Origin: Streptosporangiales bacterium
GTDB lineage: Bacteria; Actinomycetota; Actinomycetes; Streptosporangiales; WHST01
DNA: 64,000 nucleotides
Reading direction: 5' to 3'
NCBI GenBank assembly: GCA_009379955.1
Contig: WHST01000020.1
Coordinates: 1 to 64,000, forward strand
In this document: piece after piece, positions 1 through 8,189 of the stretch
Layout: every line of letters starts with the position of its first letter
Position numbering within the stretch: the first letter of the stretch is position 1
Notes under the pieces: model-generated
Seen by the model: the letters and a program-made list of their open reading frames with translations, nothing else
What the model was told of the DNA's origin: nothing
Databases searched by the model: none
Position numbers and translations under genes: made by a program

Positions 1-1
1 C

Positions 2-136
2 CACGTGATCGTCGATCAACACGTACAGTGCGGTCAGGAGGGTGTTCAGATCTTTGCTCACACATCGAACATGAACACCCTCCCCCACATCCACGGCCAC
101 GACGCGCCCAGGCCCTTCAAGGAATCACTCATCTAG
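2..136 (+). CDS. C-terminal end of an unidentified protein (5' partial)
   Basis: A frame open from the left edge to a TAG at 134-136 encodes at least 44 residues ending in PRPFKESLI. I do not recognise the family. The segment is rich in His (LPHIHGHD) and its third positions are less GC-biased than in neighbouring genes, so it may be a diverged gene end or chance. It would converge on the asparagine synthase gene. An inverted repeat (37-83) lies inside it. Confidence is low because no start or domain is visible. Confidence 0.3.
   Translation, partial: HVIVDQHVQCGQEGVQIFAHTSNMNTLPHIHGHDAPRPFKESLI
37..83. repeat. 12-bp perfect inverted repeat
   Basis: GGAGGGTGTTCA at 37-48 is exactly complementary to TGAACACCCTCC at 72-83, with a 23-nt loop. 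There is no T-run on either side, so it is not a classical terminator. It lies within a possible reading frame, which makes its role unclear. Confidence 0.4.
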
Positions 137-189
137 GGCGTGTCTCCAAACGACTGTCCGGGCTACGCACGCCGCTTGGAGACGCACCC
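136..189 (-). terminator. Hairpin downstream of the asparagine synthase gene
   Basis: GGGCGTGTCTCCAA (136-149) pairs with TTGGAGACGCACCC (176-189); the two mismatches are G-U compatible. It begins 7 nt beyond the minus-strand stop codon, the usual place for a terminator. The 26-nt loop is long and no T-run follows, so a small palindromic repeat element is the alternative. Confidence 0.4.
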
Positions 190-195
190 TGGGCG

Positions 196-1665
196 TCAGA
201 CCCGGTCGTCGGTCCAGGTGCCGGCCACCGCACGCACCTGCTCGGGGTTCTCGAACCTCTTGTCGAGCATGCTCGCGTACCACTCACTCTCGCCCATCGA
301 CTCGGCGGCGGCCAAGCTCGGCAGCAGGGTGGTCATGCCCGTGCCCTCGTCGAACTGAGCCTTCTTGCGCCAGAGGATCTCGTCCGGGAGCAGGTCGGAG
401 GCGACCGCGCGCAGGATCCACTTCTCGACCGGCTCGCCGTCGGGAGCGAGCTGCTTCAGCCGGGGGTGGATCTCCATCGCCTCGGCGATGACGGCCTTGT
501 CGAGGAACGGGACACGCGCCTCGACGCCGTGCGACATCGACATCCGGTCGACGCGCTGCAGGTTGATGTTGTGCATCGACTGCAGCGAGCGGCGCAGCTC
601 GGCGTGCAGCTTCTCGTCGGGGTCGTACGAGCCGTGGTAGGCGTAGCCGGCGAACAGCTCGTCGGCGCCCTCACCGGTGAGCACGACGGTGACGTGCTCG
701 GACGCGAACGCCATGACCTGCCAGGTCATGACAGCCGATCTGACGCTGTTGATGTCGGCGTTCTCGAGGTGCCAGATCACGTCGGGCATCGTGCCGACGA
801 CGTCGTCGGGGTCGACGACGAGCTCGTGGTGGATCGTGCCGAGGTGGTCGGCGACGACGCGTGCCGCGCGCAGGTCCTCGGTGCCCGGCAACCCGACCGC
901 GAAGGTGTGGAGCTCATCGACGTGCGGCCGGGCGAGCGCGCAGACCAACGAGCTGTCGAGCCCGCCGGAGAGCAGTGCGCCGAGGGGCACGTCGCTGCGC
1001 AGCCGCTTCACCACCGCGGCCTCGAGCACCTCGCGTAAGTCGCGGACGACCTGCGCGGTGGGACGGTCGACGGGATCGGTGTCGGGCACGTCGTAGTAGC
1101 GCATCAGGCCACGATCGCTGTCGTAGACGTGACCCGGGGGGAACTCGGTGATCTCGTCCGCGACGCCGTCGAACGCCTTGACCTCGCTGCTGAACCCCTC
1201 GACGTCGCCGATGCGCACGCGGTAGAGCGGCTTCTTGCCGAGCGGGTCGCGCGCCGCGATGACGCGGTTGTTCGCGACGTAGACGAACGCGAACATGCCG
1301 TCGAGCCTGGCCGGCGCGCCGGCACCCCAGCGACGTACGGCATGCAGGATCGACTCGCTGTCGGACCCCGTGTCGTAACGGTGCTCGCCGAGCTGGCCGC
1401 GCAGCGCCGTGTCGTTGTAGATCATGCCGTTGGCCACGAGCGCGTCACCGGACGGGCTGACGAGCGGCTGATGGCCGTGCGCCGGGTCGATGATGGCGAG
1501 CCTGCGGTGACCGACGAGGTTGTGGTCGGCTACGCGGTGCGTGCCGACGCCGTCAGGACCCCGATGCGATAAGCGGTCGAGCGCGTCGTCGAGCAAATCA
1601 GGAAGATCGTCGAGCGACTCGGGGTCGGTGGAATGGACTGGGAGTAGGGCAGCAAGCCCACACAC
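196..1665 (-). CDS. asnB: Asparagine synthase (glutamine-hydrolysing), short form
   Basis: Predicted cytoplasmic AsnB-type enzyme that would transfer ammonia from glutamine to an adenylated carboxylate. The GTG start is fixed by the catalytic Cys at position 2 (MCGLAAL), which must become N-terminal in class II glutamine amidotransferases. The SHRGPDG and GHRRLAIID glutaminase motifs follow. The synthase half carries the PP-loop signature LLSGGLDSS near residue 230 and GEGADELFAGY near 330. At 489 aa it is shorter than the roughly 550-650 aa of housekeeping AsnB, mainly at the C-terminus. It could make asparagine or act on another carboxylate. The nearest gene, a GntR regulator on the same strand, is 97 bp upstream. 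Family certain, substrate less so. Confidence 0.9.
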   Translation of the reverse strand: MCGLAALLPVHSTDPESLDDLPDLLDDALDRLSHRGPDGVGTHRVADHNLVGHRRLAIIDPAHGHQPLVSPSGDALVANGMIYNDTALRGQLGEHRYDTGSDSESILHAVRRWGAGAPARLDGMFAFVYVANNRVIAARDPLGKKPLYRVRIGDVEGFSSEVKAFDGVADEITEFPPGHVYDSDRGLMRYYDVPDTDPVDRPTAQVVRDLREVLEAAVVKRLRSDVPLGALLSGGLDSSLVCALARPHVDELHTFAVGLPGTEDLRAARVVADHLGTIHHELVVDPDDVVGTMPDVIWHLENADINSVRSAVMTWQVMAFASEHVTVVLTGEGADELFAGYAYHGSYDPDEKLHAELRRSLQSMHNINLQRVDRMSMSHGVEARVPFLDKAVIAEAMEIHPRLKQLAPDGEPVEKWILRAVASDLLPDEILWRKKAQFDEGTGMTTLLPSLAAAESMGESEWYASMLDKRFENPEQVRAVAGTWTDDRV

Positions 1666-1762
1666 GTGCGAACACGTCCTTCAACACCATCGCGAACAGA
1701 ACGGGCCCCATCGTACCTGGTCGCCGAACGGGGTGTTGCAGTGCGTGAACGAACCGTTGTCG

Positions 1763-2449
1763 TCAACACAACGGCGCAGGTGCCTCGCCCGAGGACGACA
1801 GGTGGTAGTGGCGCAGACACGCCTGCGCGAGCCGCTCCCCGTCACCGGACTCCGCCGCAGCCACGAGTTCGAGATGTCGCTGCGCCTGCACGCTTCCCGA
1901 GCCCGTGCCGCGCCGCGTCAACGTCACCAGCAACGGGCCGAGCAGTGGCTCCTGGCTCCGCCACGCCTGGTGGAGCCACCGCTGGTCGGCCACCTCCATC
2001 AGAATGCCGTGGAACGCACGATCGAGCTCGATGAAGCGTTCGAGGTCGTCGGGGAAGCGCAGCGACGCCATGCGTCCCGCGGTCTCGCGCAGCCGGGCGG
2101 CCACGGCGGGGTCGAGGGGTGCGGCGAGGCGTCGCGCCGCATGGGCCTCGAGCAGACCGAGCACCTCGCAGATCTCTGCGGCGTCGCGGTCGCCGAAGGC
2201 GCGCACCCGGTGGCCCCGATGCGGGACCACCTCGACCAGGCCGCTCGCCGCCAACCGTTGCAGGGCCTCACGGATCGTGCTCCGGCCGACCTGCAGCTCG
2301 GCGGCGAGTCGCACCTCGACGAGGTGCTCCCCCGCCGGCAGCGAACCCTTCATGATGGCCAGCCGCAGCTGGCTCGCCACCTGGTCGACGAGCGTGCGCG
2401 ACGCCGGCGGGACCAGGACCTCCCGTGACACCCGTCCCCTGTCTGACAC
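1763..2449 (-). CDS. GntR-family regulator, FCD subfamily
   Basis: Predicted DNA-binding regulator of 228 aa. An N-terminal winged helix (about residues 10-80, containing GRSTIREALQRLAASGLVE) is followed by an all-helical FCD effector domain with the metal-site pattern ELDRAFHGILM. I chose GTG at 2449 because a perfect AGGAGG lies 5 nt upstream (2455-2460); an upstream ATG at 2533 would overlap the divergent gene's start. It is divergent from the MFS-led catabolic cluster. Two TGTCWGACA palindromes, the operator shape typical of FadR-subfamily regulators, lie in the shared intergenic region, one over its own start codon. This suggests autoregulation plus control of the cluster. Confidence 0.9.
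   Translation of the reverse strand: MSDRGRVSREVLVPPASRTLVDQVASQLRLAIMKGSLPAGEHLVEVRLAAELQVGRSTIREALQRLAASGLVEVVPHRGHRVRAFGDRDAAEICEVLGLLEAHAARRLAAPLDPAVAARLRETAGRMASLRFPDDLERFIELDRAFHGILMEVADQRWLHQAWRSQEPLLGPLLVTLTRRGTGSGSVQAQRHLELVAAAESGDGERLAQACLRHYHLSSSGEAPAPLC
2440..2448. promoter_or_regulatory. Predicted FCD-type GntR operator, site 1
   Basis: TGTCTGACA is a 9-bp palindrome that overlaps the GTG start codon of the gntR gene. It has the TGTC-N-GACA shape bound by FadR/LldR-type GntR proteins. Occupancy here would block translation initiation or early elongation of the regulator, consistent with autorepression. Confidence 0.5.
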
Positions 2450-2500
2450 CCGGGCCTCCTCGTCCGGCGAAGTCTTGACAGTACGCCACGCGAGGAGGAT

Positions 2501-2509
2501 TGTCAGACA
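2501..2509. promoter_or_regulatory. Predicted FCD-type GntR operator, site 2
   Basis: TGTCAGACA, the second copy of the palindrome, starts 61 bp from site 1 and 22 bp before the MFS start codon. A further half-site pair TTGTC/GACAA (2500-2518) surrounds it. A TTGACA hexamer at 2475-2480 could be the -35 of the MFS promoter, placing this site near its -10 and start point. Confidence 0.5.
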
Positions 2510-2531
2510 TCCCGACAACCGAGGGGAAACC

Positions 2532-3860
2532 ATGGCCTCGACCGGAGCCCGTCAGGGCAGTCGTGGAGCGATCTTCGCCGGCTCGTTCGGCAACATGGTC
2601 GAGTGGTACGACTGGGGCATCTTCGGACTGCTCGCGCCGGTCTTCGCCACGCAGTTCTTCCCCGCCTCCGACCCCACGGCGGCCCTGCTCTCCACCCTGC
2701 TGACCTTCGCGCTCGGCTTCCTCGTCCGGCCGTTCGGCGGGATCCTGCTCTCCCCCATCGCCGACCGCGTCGGGCGCCGGACGATGCTCGCGGTCACGGT
2801 GCTGCTGATGGGCGGCGGCAGCATCCTGATCGCGGTGACGCCGACCTACGAGACGATCGGCATCGCCGCACCGGCGATCCTGCTCCTCGCCCGCTGCCTG
2901 CAGGGGCTGTCCGCGGGCGCCGAGTTCGGCACCAGCTCGGCGTTCATCGTCGAGCACGCCCGCCCCGACCGCCGCGGCCTCGTGGGCTCCATGCAGCTGG
3001 TGAGCATCGGCCTCGGCACGCTGCTCGGCAGCGGCACGTCGTCGATCATCAGCCAGTGGTTCACCGGTGACGCCGCCGCGTGGGGATGGCGGCTCGCGTT
3101 CGGCCTCGGCGGCCTGCTCGCCCTGGCCGGCCTGATCCTGCGCCTCGCGGTCGACGAGACGCCCGCCTTCGAGGCCGTCAAGGACGAGGGCAAGGTCGTG
3201 CGACGGCCGCTGCGGCAGGCGATCAGGGAGCACCCGCGTGCGCTGCTGCGCATCATCGGGATGAGTGTCGGCGGCACCGTCTGCTTCTACCTGTGGACCG
3301 TCTACCTCCCGACGTTCGGGCACCTGACCGGCGGCCTGTCGCTGTCGACCACCCTCGCCGTCAACACCGCGTGTCTCGGCCTGTTCGTCATCCTGCTCCC
3401 CCTCGTCGGCTGGGCGTCCGACGTCTGGTTCGGGCGAAAGAAGCCGATGGCCGTCGAGGCGATCGGGTTCGTCGTGCTCGCCTTCCCGCTCTTCGCGCTC
3501 GCGAGCAGCGGCAGCCTGGCTGCGTACGTCGTCGCGAGCGTGATCGGCATCGTGCTGCTCACCGGTATCGAGGCGAACCTCGCCGCGGCGTTCTGCGAGC
3601 AGTTCCCGGCGAACCTGCGTGCCACCGGCATCGGTGTCCCCTACGCGATCGCGACCGCGCTGTTCGGCGGCACCGCACCGCTCATCACGACCGAGCTCGT
3701 CTCGCTCGACAAGGCGATCTGGATCGCGGCGTACGTCATCGTGCTGCAGGTCGTGTCCGCGGTCGTGTTCCTGCGCATGCCGGAGACGAGCGAGCGGCAT
3801 GCCAAGGGGCCGACGGTCGCGACGGCGACGGCAACCGCGGCCGAGGGAGACGGCGCGTGA
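2532..3860 (+). CDS. MFS transporter, metabolite:H+ symporter type
   Basis: Predicted 12-TM inner-membrane permease of 442 aa that would import an organic acid or conjugate for the enzymes encoded downstream. The N-terminus (GNMVEWYDWGIFGLL) and the loop RPFGGILLSPIADRVGRR are hallmarks of the metabolite:H+ symporter family (KgtP/ProP/ShiA-like). ATG 2532 is chosen because GAGGGG lies just upstream and residues before it are non-coding in character. Its stop overlaps the next gene's GTG (GTGA), so the two are translationally coupled. The substrate cannot be read from sequence. Confidence 0.9.
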   Translation: MASTGARQGSRGAIFAGSFGNMVEWYDWGIFGLLAPVFATQFFPASDPTAALLSTLLTFALGFLVRPFGGILLSPIADRVGRRTMLAVTVLLMGGGSILIAVTPTYETIGIAAPAILLLARCLQGLSAGAEFGTSSAFIVEHARPDRRGLVGSMQLVSIGLGTLLGSGTSSIISQWFTGDAAAWGWRLAFGLGGLLALAGLILRLAVDETPAFEAVKDEGKVVRRPLRQAIREHPRALLRIIGMSVGGTVCFYLWTVYLPTFGHLTGGLSLSTTLAVNTACLGLFVILLPLVGWASDVWFGRKKPMAVEAIGFVVLAFPLFALASSGSLAAYVVASVIGIVLLTGIEANLAAAFCEQFPANLRATGIGVPYAIATALFGGTAPLITTELVSLDKAIWIAAYVIVLQVVSAVVFLRMPETSERHAKGPTVATATATAAEGDGA

Positions 3861-4900
3861 GGCCGGACGACGACGGCTTCACCGTCCGCACGTCGCGTGG
3901 TGCGCGACGGCTGCGACCCGGCGACGGTTACACGCTGCCGCACGAGCACGTGTCGTGCGACCTGCGCGCCCGGTGGCACGGCGAGGGCGAGGCGCAGGCG
4001 CTCGACCCGCCCGGCGTACGCGTCGGGCCTGACCTGCTCGACGAGATCCGCCACCGGCCGCAGGCCTCGGTCAGGGAGAACCTCGTGCTCTCCGACTGGT
4101 ATCTCGCCGCGACCGAGCTGCGTCCGGTCGGGGAGACCGGCGGCCAGCTCGTCGTCGACCTGACCGTGGAGGGCCTCTTCCCGCAACCGAGACTCTCCAC
4201 GCGGTCGGCCGAGCTCGCCGGGCTGCACGCGGTCGTCGCGGTCGGACGGTACCTGCCGGGCTCGTTGTCGCGGGACGAACGCGACGAGTCCGTCGAGTCG
4301 CTCACCGAACGCTGGGCGCGCCAGGTCGACGAGGGGGTCGACGGCTGCACGATCGGGGTGATCGGCGAGCTCGGTGTGGGTCATGACCTCGGCGACGTCG
4401 AGCGCCGCACCCTGCGCGCCGGGGGCGCGGTCGCCGCGCGCACCGGTCTCGCCGTCAACGTCCACATCGAGCCGGGCTCCCCGCACACGCACGAGGCACT
4501 CGACGTCCTCGCCGACGCCGGCGCCGACCTCGCCAGGGTCGCCGTCAGCCACGTCGACGCGACACCCGACCTCGCGTCCCTGACCGCGTTGCTCGACCGC
4601 GGTTGCTACGCCGAGTTCGACCTCTTCGGCCGCGCGCCGACGTTCCGGTTCGCCGGCCGCTACCTCTCCGACGACGAGACGCGCGCCGACGCGGTCGCCG
4701 AGCTGGTCCGGCGCGGTCACGCCGACAGGCTCCTGCTGTCGCAGGACATCTGTATGCGGACGGGGCTGCTGCGGTACGGCGGCCCCGGCTACGCCCACCT
4801 CGCCAGGCACGTGCTCCCCGCCCTCGCCGCGCGGATGGGCGACGAGGCCGTCCACCGCATGACCAGGGTCAACCCGCTCCGTCTGCTCGCAGTCGACTGA
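3857..4900 (+). CDS. Phosphotriesterase-like metal-dependent hydrolase
   Basis: Amidohydrolase-superfamily (beta/alpha)8 enzyme of 347 aa. Visible metal ligands are the H-x-H of LPHEH (His29, His31), a bridging Glu171 in VIGELGV, His203 (NVHIEPG), His232 (SHVD) and Asp297 (LLSQDIC). The bridging residue is Glu, as in E. coli Php, rather than the carbamylated Lys of true phosphotriesterases, which points to a lactonase, esterase or amidase. The GTG start overlaps the permease stop. It probably opens or hydrolyses the imported substrate before the deacylase and oxidase act; this is inference from gene order. Confidence 0.85.
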   Translation: MRPDDDGFTVRTSRGARRLRPGDGYTLPHEHVSCDLRARWHGEGEAQALDPPGVRVGPDLLDEIRHRPQASVRENLVLSDWYLAATELRPVGETGGQLVVDLTVEGLFPQPRLSTRSAELAGLHAVVAVGRYLPGSLSRDERDESVESLTERWARQVDEGVDGCTIGVIGELGVGHDLGDVERRTLRAGGAVAARTGLAVNVHIEPGSPHTHEALDVLADAGADLARVAVSHVDATPDLASLTALLDRGCYAEFDLFGRAPTFRFAGRYLSDDETRADAVAELVRRGHADRLLLSQDICMRTGLLRYGGPGYAHLARHVLPALAARMGDEAVHRMTRVNPLRLLAVD

Positions 4901-4932
4901 ACGCTCCATTCCGACCTCCTGGGAGGACATCC

Positions 4933-5862
4933 GTGACGACGCACCACACCCTGACCATCGATGCGCTGCCCGGCGAGCCGCTGGCGGTGCCGTACGCCGA
5001 GATCAGGGGCGACCGCGCCGGTCCGCACCTCACCGTCGTGGCGGGTGTGCACGGCACGGAGTACACCTCGATCGCCGCGGTGCGCGAGCTCGTCGCGACG
5101 CTCGACCCGCGGACGCTCGCGGGGCGCGTGACCGCTGTCCCGGTCCTGAACCTGCCGGCGTTCTGGGCGCGTTCCCCGTTCGTCGTGCCCGTCGACGGCG
5201 AGAACCTCAACCGCTGCTTCCCCGGCGACCCGGACGGCGGCTACACCCAGGCGCTCGCCCACCACCTGTTCACGGCGTTCATGTCCGGCACCGACTACCT
5301 CCTCGACCTGCACGCGGGTGACCTGCCCGAGGCGCTGGAGCCGTTCACCATCTACGACGAGTCGCCCGTCGACGACGCCGCCCGCGGGCTCGCGCTCGCG
5401 TACGGCGTCGGCCATATCGTGCGGCAGAGCGCGGCGGCTCGTACGGTCGGCGGCAGCTCGTGCGCGGCCGCGGCCGACGCCGGTGTCCCCGCGATCATCG
5501 CCGAGGCGGGGCAGAACGGCATCCTCGACCGCGCCGCCGTCGAGATCCACCTCGCCGGGCTCGCGAACGTCCTCGGCCACCTCGGCATGACCGAGCACGC
5601 ACCGACGGGCGTGCCCGTGCCCGAGGAGCACGCGGGTTGGGCCTGGCTGCGTACCCCGGACGCCGGCTGGTGGGAGCCGGCCGTCGGCGTCGGCCGGCAG
5701 GTCGAGAAGGGCGACCTGCTCGGCGTCGTCAGCGACGTCCTCGGCGACGGGCGGCACGAGGTGGTCGCGCCGGTCGCGGGCGTCCCGTTGTTCGTCACGT
5801 CCAGCCCGGCCGTCGTGGCCGACGGCCTGCTGCTCGGGCTGGCGAAGCGAGGAGGTGCCTGA
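4933..5862 (+). CDS. Succinylglutamate desuccinylase/aspartoacylase-family deacylase
   Basis: Predicted cytoplasmic zinc carboxypeptidase-fold (M14-type) hydrolase of 309 aa. Zinc ligands are His40 and Glu43 in GVHGTEYTS and His127 in LLDLHAGD; NLNRCFPG (about 91-98) matches the substrate-carboxylate motif and Glu191 (AEAGQNG) fits the general base. GTG 4933 is preceded by GGGAGGA at 4921-4927. A C-terminal region beyond residue 240 resembles the beta-barrel of AstE/AspA proteins. Within the cluster it likely removes an acyl group from an amine, giving the substrate of the downstream FAD oxidase. The natural acyl group is unknown. Confidence 0.85.
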   Translation: MTTHHTLTIDALPGEPLAVPYAEIRGDRAGPHLTVVAGVHGTEYTSIAAVRELVATLDPRTLAGRVTAVPVLNLPAFWARSPFVVPVDGENLNRCFPGDPDGGYTQALAHHLFTAFMSGTDYLLDLHAGDLPEALEPFTIYDESPVDDAARGLALAYGVGHIVRQSAAARTVGGSSCAAAADAGVPAIIAEAGQNGILDRAAVEIHLAGLANVLGHLGMTEHAPTGVPVPEEHAGWAWLRTPDAGWWEPAVGVGRQVEKGDLLGVVSDVLGDGRHEVVAPVAGVPLFVTSSPAVVADGLLLGLAKRGGA

Positions 5863-5863
5863 C

Positions 5864-7033
5864 ATGGCATCGGGACCGAGGATCGCGGTCGTCGGGCTCG
5901 GCTCGATCGGCGCGATGACGTCGTGGCAGCTCGCGCGCCGCGGGGCAACGGTCACCGGGTTCGAGCAGTACAGCCCCGGCCACGACCGCGGCGCGCACGG
6001 CGGTGAGACCCGCATCTTCCGCACCGCGTACCTCGAGTCACCCGACTACGTGCCGTTGCTGCAGCGTGCACGTGCCCTGTGGCGCGAGCTCGAGGCGGAG
6101 ACCGGCGCCGACCTGCTCCACCTCGGCGGCGTGCTCACCATCGGGTCGGGCGCGACGGCCGAGATGGGCAACATCAGGACGTCGGTCGAGTCGTACGGCC
6201 TCGACGTCGAGGAGCTGACACCCGCGGCGGCGCGCAGCCGCTACCCGCAGCACACGTTCGAGGACGACGACGCGGTGGTGCTCGACCGCGACGCGGGGCT
6301 GCTGCGTCCCGAGCTCGCGGTGCTCCACGCCGGACTGCGCGCCGAGACGCTCGGCGCCACCGTCCACAGGTACACGCGGGTGACGGCGGTCGAACCCGAC
6401 GACCGCGGCGTGGTCGTACGCTCCGACGCCGGCGAGGAACGCTTCGACCACGCGGTGGTGTCGACGGGCCCGTGGGCCATGGAGCTGCTCGAACGCCTGG
6501 GCTACGCGGCCGGCACCATCCACGTCCGCCGGCCGGTGCAGGCGTGGTTCCCCGCCCGCGACCCGTCGCTGTTCCGCGCGGACCGCTGCCCCGTCTTCAT
6601 CCGCCTGACGCCCCTGCACTGCTACGGTCTGCCCGCCACCGACGGGTCGGGGCTGAAGCTCGGCCTGTCCTACGAGGACAACCTCCCGGTCGACGACCCC
6701 CGCGCGCTCGATCGAACGGTCACTGTGGCGGAGCTCGAGAAGTTCAGGGACACCGCACGTCGCCTGCTGCCGCAGGTCTACCCGGACCCGACCCGCGTGA
6801 GCGCGTACATGGAGGGATACACCGCCGACCACCACGCGCTCGTCGGCCGGCTGCCGGGCAGCGACCGCGTCACCGTGCTCGCGGGGTTCTCCGGGCACGG
6901 CTTCAAGCTCGCCCCGGCGTTCGGCGAGCTGGGCGCCGACACCGCCCTGGGCGCGGCCGGCACCCCACCGATCCCCCAGCTCGACCCGGCTCGCCCCCTG
7001 GGACCGCCGCCGGGCGACTTCACCGTGCTCTAG
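5864..7033 (+). CDS. FAD-dependent amine oxidase, sarcosine oxidase-like
   Basis: DAO/MSOX-family flavoprotein of 389 aa predicted to oxidise a secondary amine or N-methyl amino acid with release of H2O2. The N-terminus has the Rossmann motif GLGSIGAM followed by HGGETRIFRTAY, the typical monomeric sarcosine oxidase loop. The Cys that covalently binds FAD in MSOX appears replaced by Tyr in AYMEGYTADHH, so FAD is probably non-covalent. ATG 5864 is preferred over GTG 5855 because GAGGAGG sits about 8 nt upstream and 5855 overlaps the previous stop. It is the last gene of the cluster and converges on a GNAT gene. Confidence 0.85.
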   Translation: MASGPRIAVVGLGSIGAMTSWQLARRGATVTGFEQYSPGHDRGAHGGETRIFRTAYLESPDYVPLLQRARALWRELEAETGADLLHLGGVLTIGSGATAEMGNIRTSVESYGLDVEELTPAAARSRYPQHTFEDDDAVVLDRDAGLLRPELAVLHAGLRAETLGATVHRYTRVTAVEPDDRGVVVRSDAGEERFDHAVVSTGPWAMELLERLGYAAGTIHVRRPVQAWFPARDPSLFRADRCPVFIRLTPLHCYGLPATDGSGLKLGLSYEDNLPVDDPRALDRTVTVAELEKFRDTARRLLPQVYPDPTRVSAYMEGYTADHHALVGRLPGSDRVTVLAGFSGHGFKLAPAFGELGADTALGAAGTPPIPQLDPARPLGPPPGDFTVL

Positions 7034-7058
7034 CCGAACGCGCACCGCCTCGACGGGG

Positions 7059-7922
7059 TCAGGGGTGGAAGGCGTAGGCGGTAGTGTCGGTGAGGGGCTC
7101 GTAGCCGAGTCGCGCGTAGATCTTGTTCGAGGTCGGGTTGGCCAGGTCGGTGTTCAGGCAGACGTCGCATGCTCCCTGGTCGAGCAGCCGGCGGGTGACG
7201 TCGGCCACCAGGCCGCTGGCGTAGCCGCGGCCGCGGCGTTCCGGCGGCGTGTAGACCGGACCGACCCGCGCGACGCCGGCGACGAGCGGCGAGTGGCCGA
7301 CGTACGAGACGACCTCCTCGCCGTCACCGGTGTCGTCGAGCCAGACGTACGCGCAGCCCGTCGCGATGCGTTGCGCGACGTCGCCCCGCGTCGACTCCTC
7401 GTCGGCGCCGTTCGCCGGATCGGACTCCTGCCGGAACGCCCACGACCAGGTGCCCAGCAGGGCCTGGTCGGCGACGGACGCGGGGCGGGCGCGGCCGGGC
7501 GTGCCGGTGGGCGACGTCAGCTCACCGAGAACGTGGAGGCGCACCGCCATCGTCACCTCGTACGACCGGTGACCGTCCGCGCACCACAGCTCGGCGAAGT
7601 CACGTGCGAGGTCGGCGGGACCGCTGACGCCGGGCAGGTCGTGCCCCGCGTCGGCCATGGCCGCGGCGACGAGGGCCACCGCCTCGGCAGGCATGGTCGT
7701 GAGGACGGCGACGTAGGGCGGGGTCCGTACCGCCACACCGACGACCGGGCCCGCCGCATCGCGCACGGCGACGTACGTGCTGGGCGCCGCGTCGACGACC
7801 TCGCCGGTGGCGCGCTTCACGACGATCGTCGACACCACGCTGTTCAGCACCGGGTCGGCGGTGAGGAACTCCGCCGTCGCGGCCCAGAACGCGGCTGGGT
7901 CGTCGGTCACGTCGCATCGCAT
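7059..7922 (-). CDS. GNAT-family N-acetyltransferase
   Basis: 287-aa protein whose C-terminal third is a GNAT domain: the acetyl-CoA loop RRGRGYASGLVADVTRRLL and the closing NKIYARLGYEPL helix-strand are clear. The N-terminal portion (about 1-130) is a diverged first GNAT-like half, as in many actinobacterial two-domain acetyltransferases. Start ATG 7922 lies in the divergent region shared with the sugar ABC operon. The acceptor is unknown. Confidence 0.85.
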   Translation of the reverse strand: MRCDVTDDPAAFWAATAEFLTADPVLNSVVSTIVVKRATGEVVDAAPSTYVAVRDAAGPVVGVAVRTPPYVAVLTTMPAEAVALVAAAMADAGHDLPGVSGPADLARDFAELWCADGHRSYEVTMAVRLHVLGELTSPTGTPGRARPASVADQALLGTWSWAFRQESDPANGADEESTRGDVAQRIATGCAYVWLDDTGDGEEVVSYVGHSPLVAGVARVGPVYTPPERRGRGYASGLVADVTRRLLDQGACDVCLNTDLANPTSNKIYARLGYEPLTDTTAYAFHP

Positions 7923-7976
7923 GACGTGATACTGCCCGGCTCCCGGTGCCGACTCAACCGGGTTCCGCTGCGACTC

Positions 7977-7991
7977 TGGACCAGTGGACCA
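7977..7991. promoter_or_regulatory. Tandem TGGACCA motifs in a divergent intergenic region
   Basis: Two exact copies of the palindromic heptamer TGGACCA (7977-7983 and 7985-7991) lie 8 bp apart; AGTGGACCACT (7983-7993) is itself a perfect palindrome. They sit between the GNAT gene and the sugar-binding lipoprotein gene. The reverse complement TGGTCCA recurs upstream of the HutC-type regulator at 15791-15797, so they may be its operators. HutC-family sites often contain TGGTC/GACCA halves. Confidence 0.4.
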
Positions 7992-8056
7992 CTTCGCCGC
8001 GGGAATGCCTCCGATGTCCCGCCGGTGCAACGTTCCGGACGGCGAGAGCCCTGAGC

Positions 8057-8065
8057 ACTGGTCTA
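8057..8065. promoter_or_regulatory. DasR-like half-site ACTGGTCTA
   Basis: ACTGGTCTA matches one half plus centre of the published DasR operator (ACTGGTCTAGACCAGT), while the second half here (CTTGGAT) is poor. It lies 125 bp before the sugar-binding protein gene. A matching half AGACCAGT occurs near the HutC-type regulator gene at 15719-15726. Control of amino-sugar uptake by a DasR/HutC protein fits the gene content, but the site is incomplete. Confidence 0.35.
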
Positions 8066-8189
8066 CTTGGATCTGCCGAAGACCCTTCCCGGCCGGGCCG
8101 TACCGGTGTTGAGTTCTGGCATCCGCGATCGTGCGAGCCGGGTGGACCCCCGACACGGACTCCACTCGGCGATCCCCCCGGGAGCAGGC

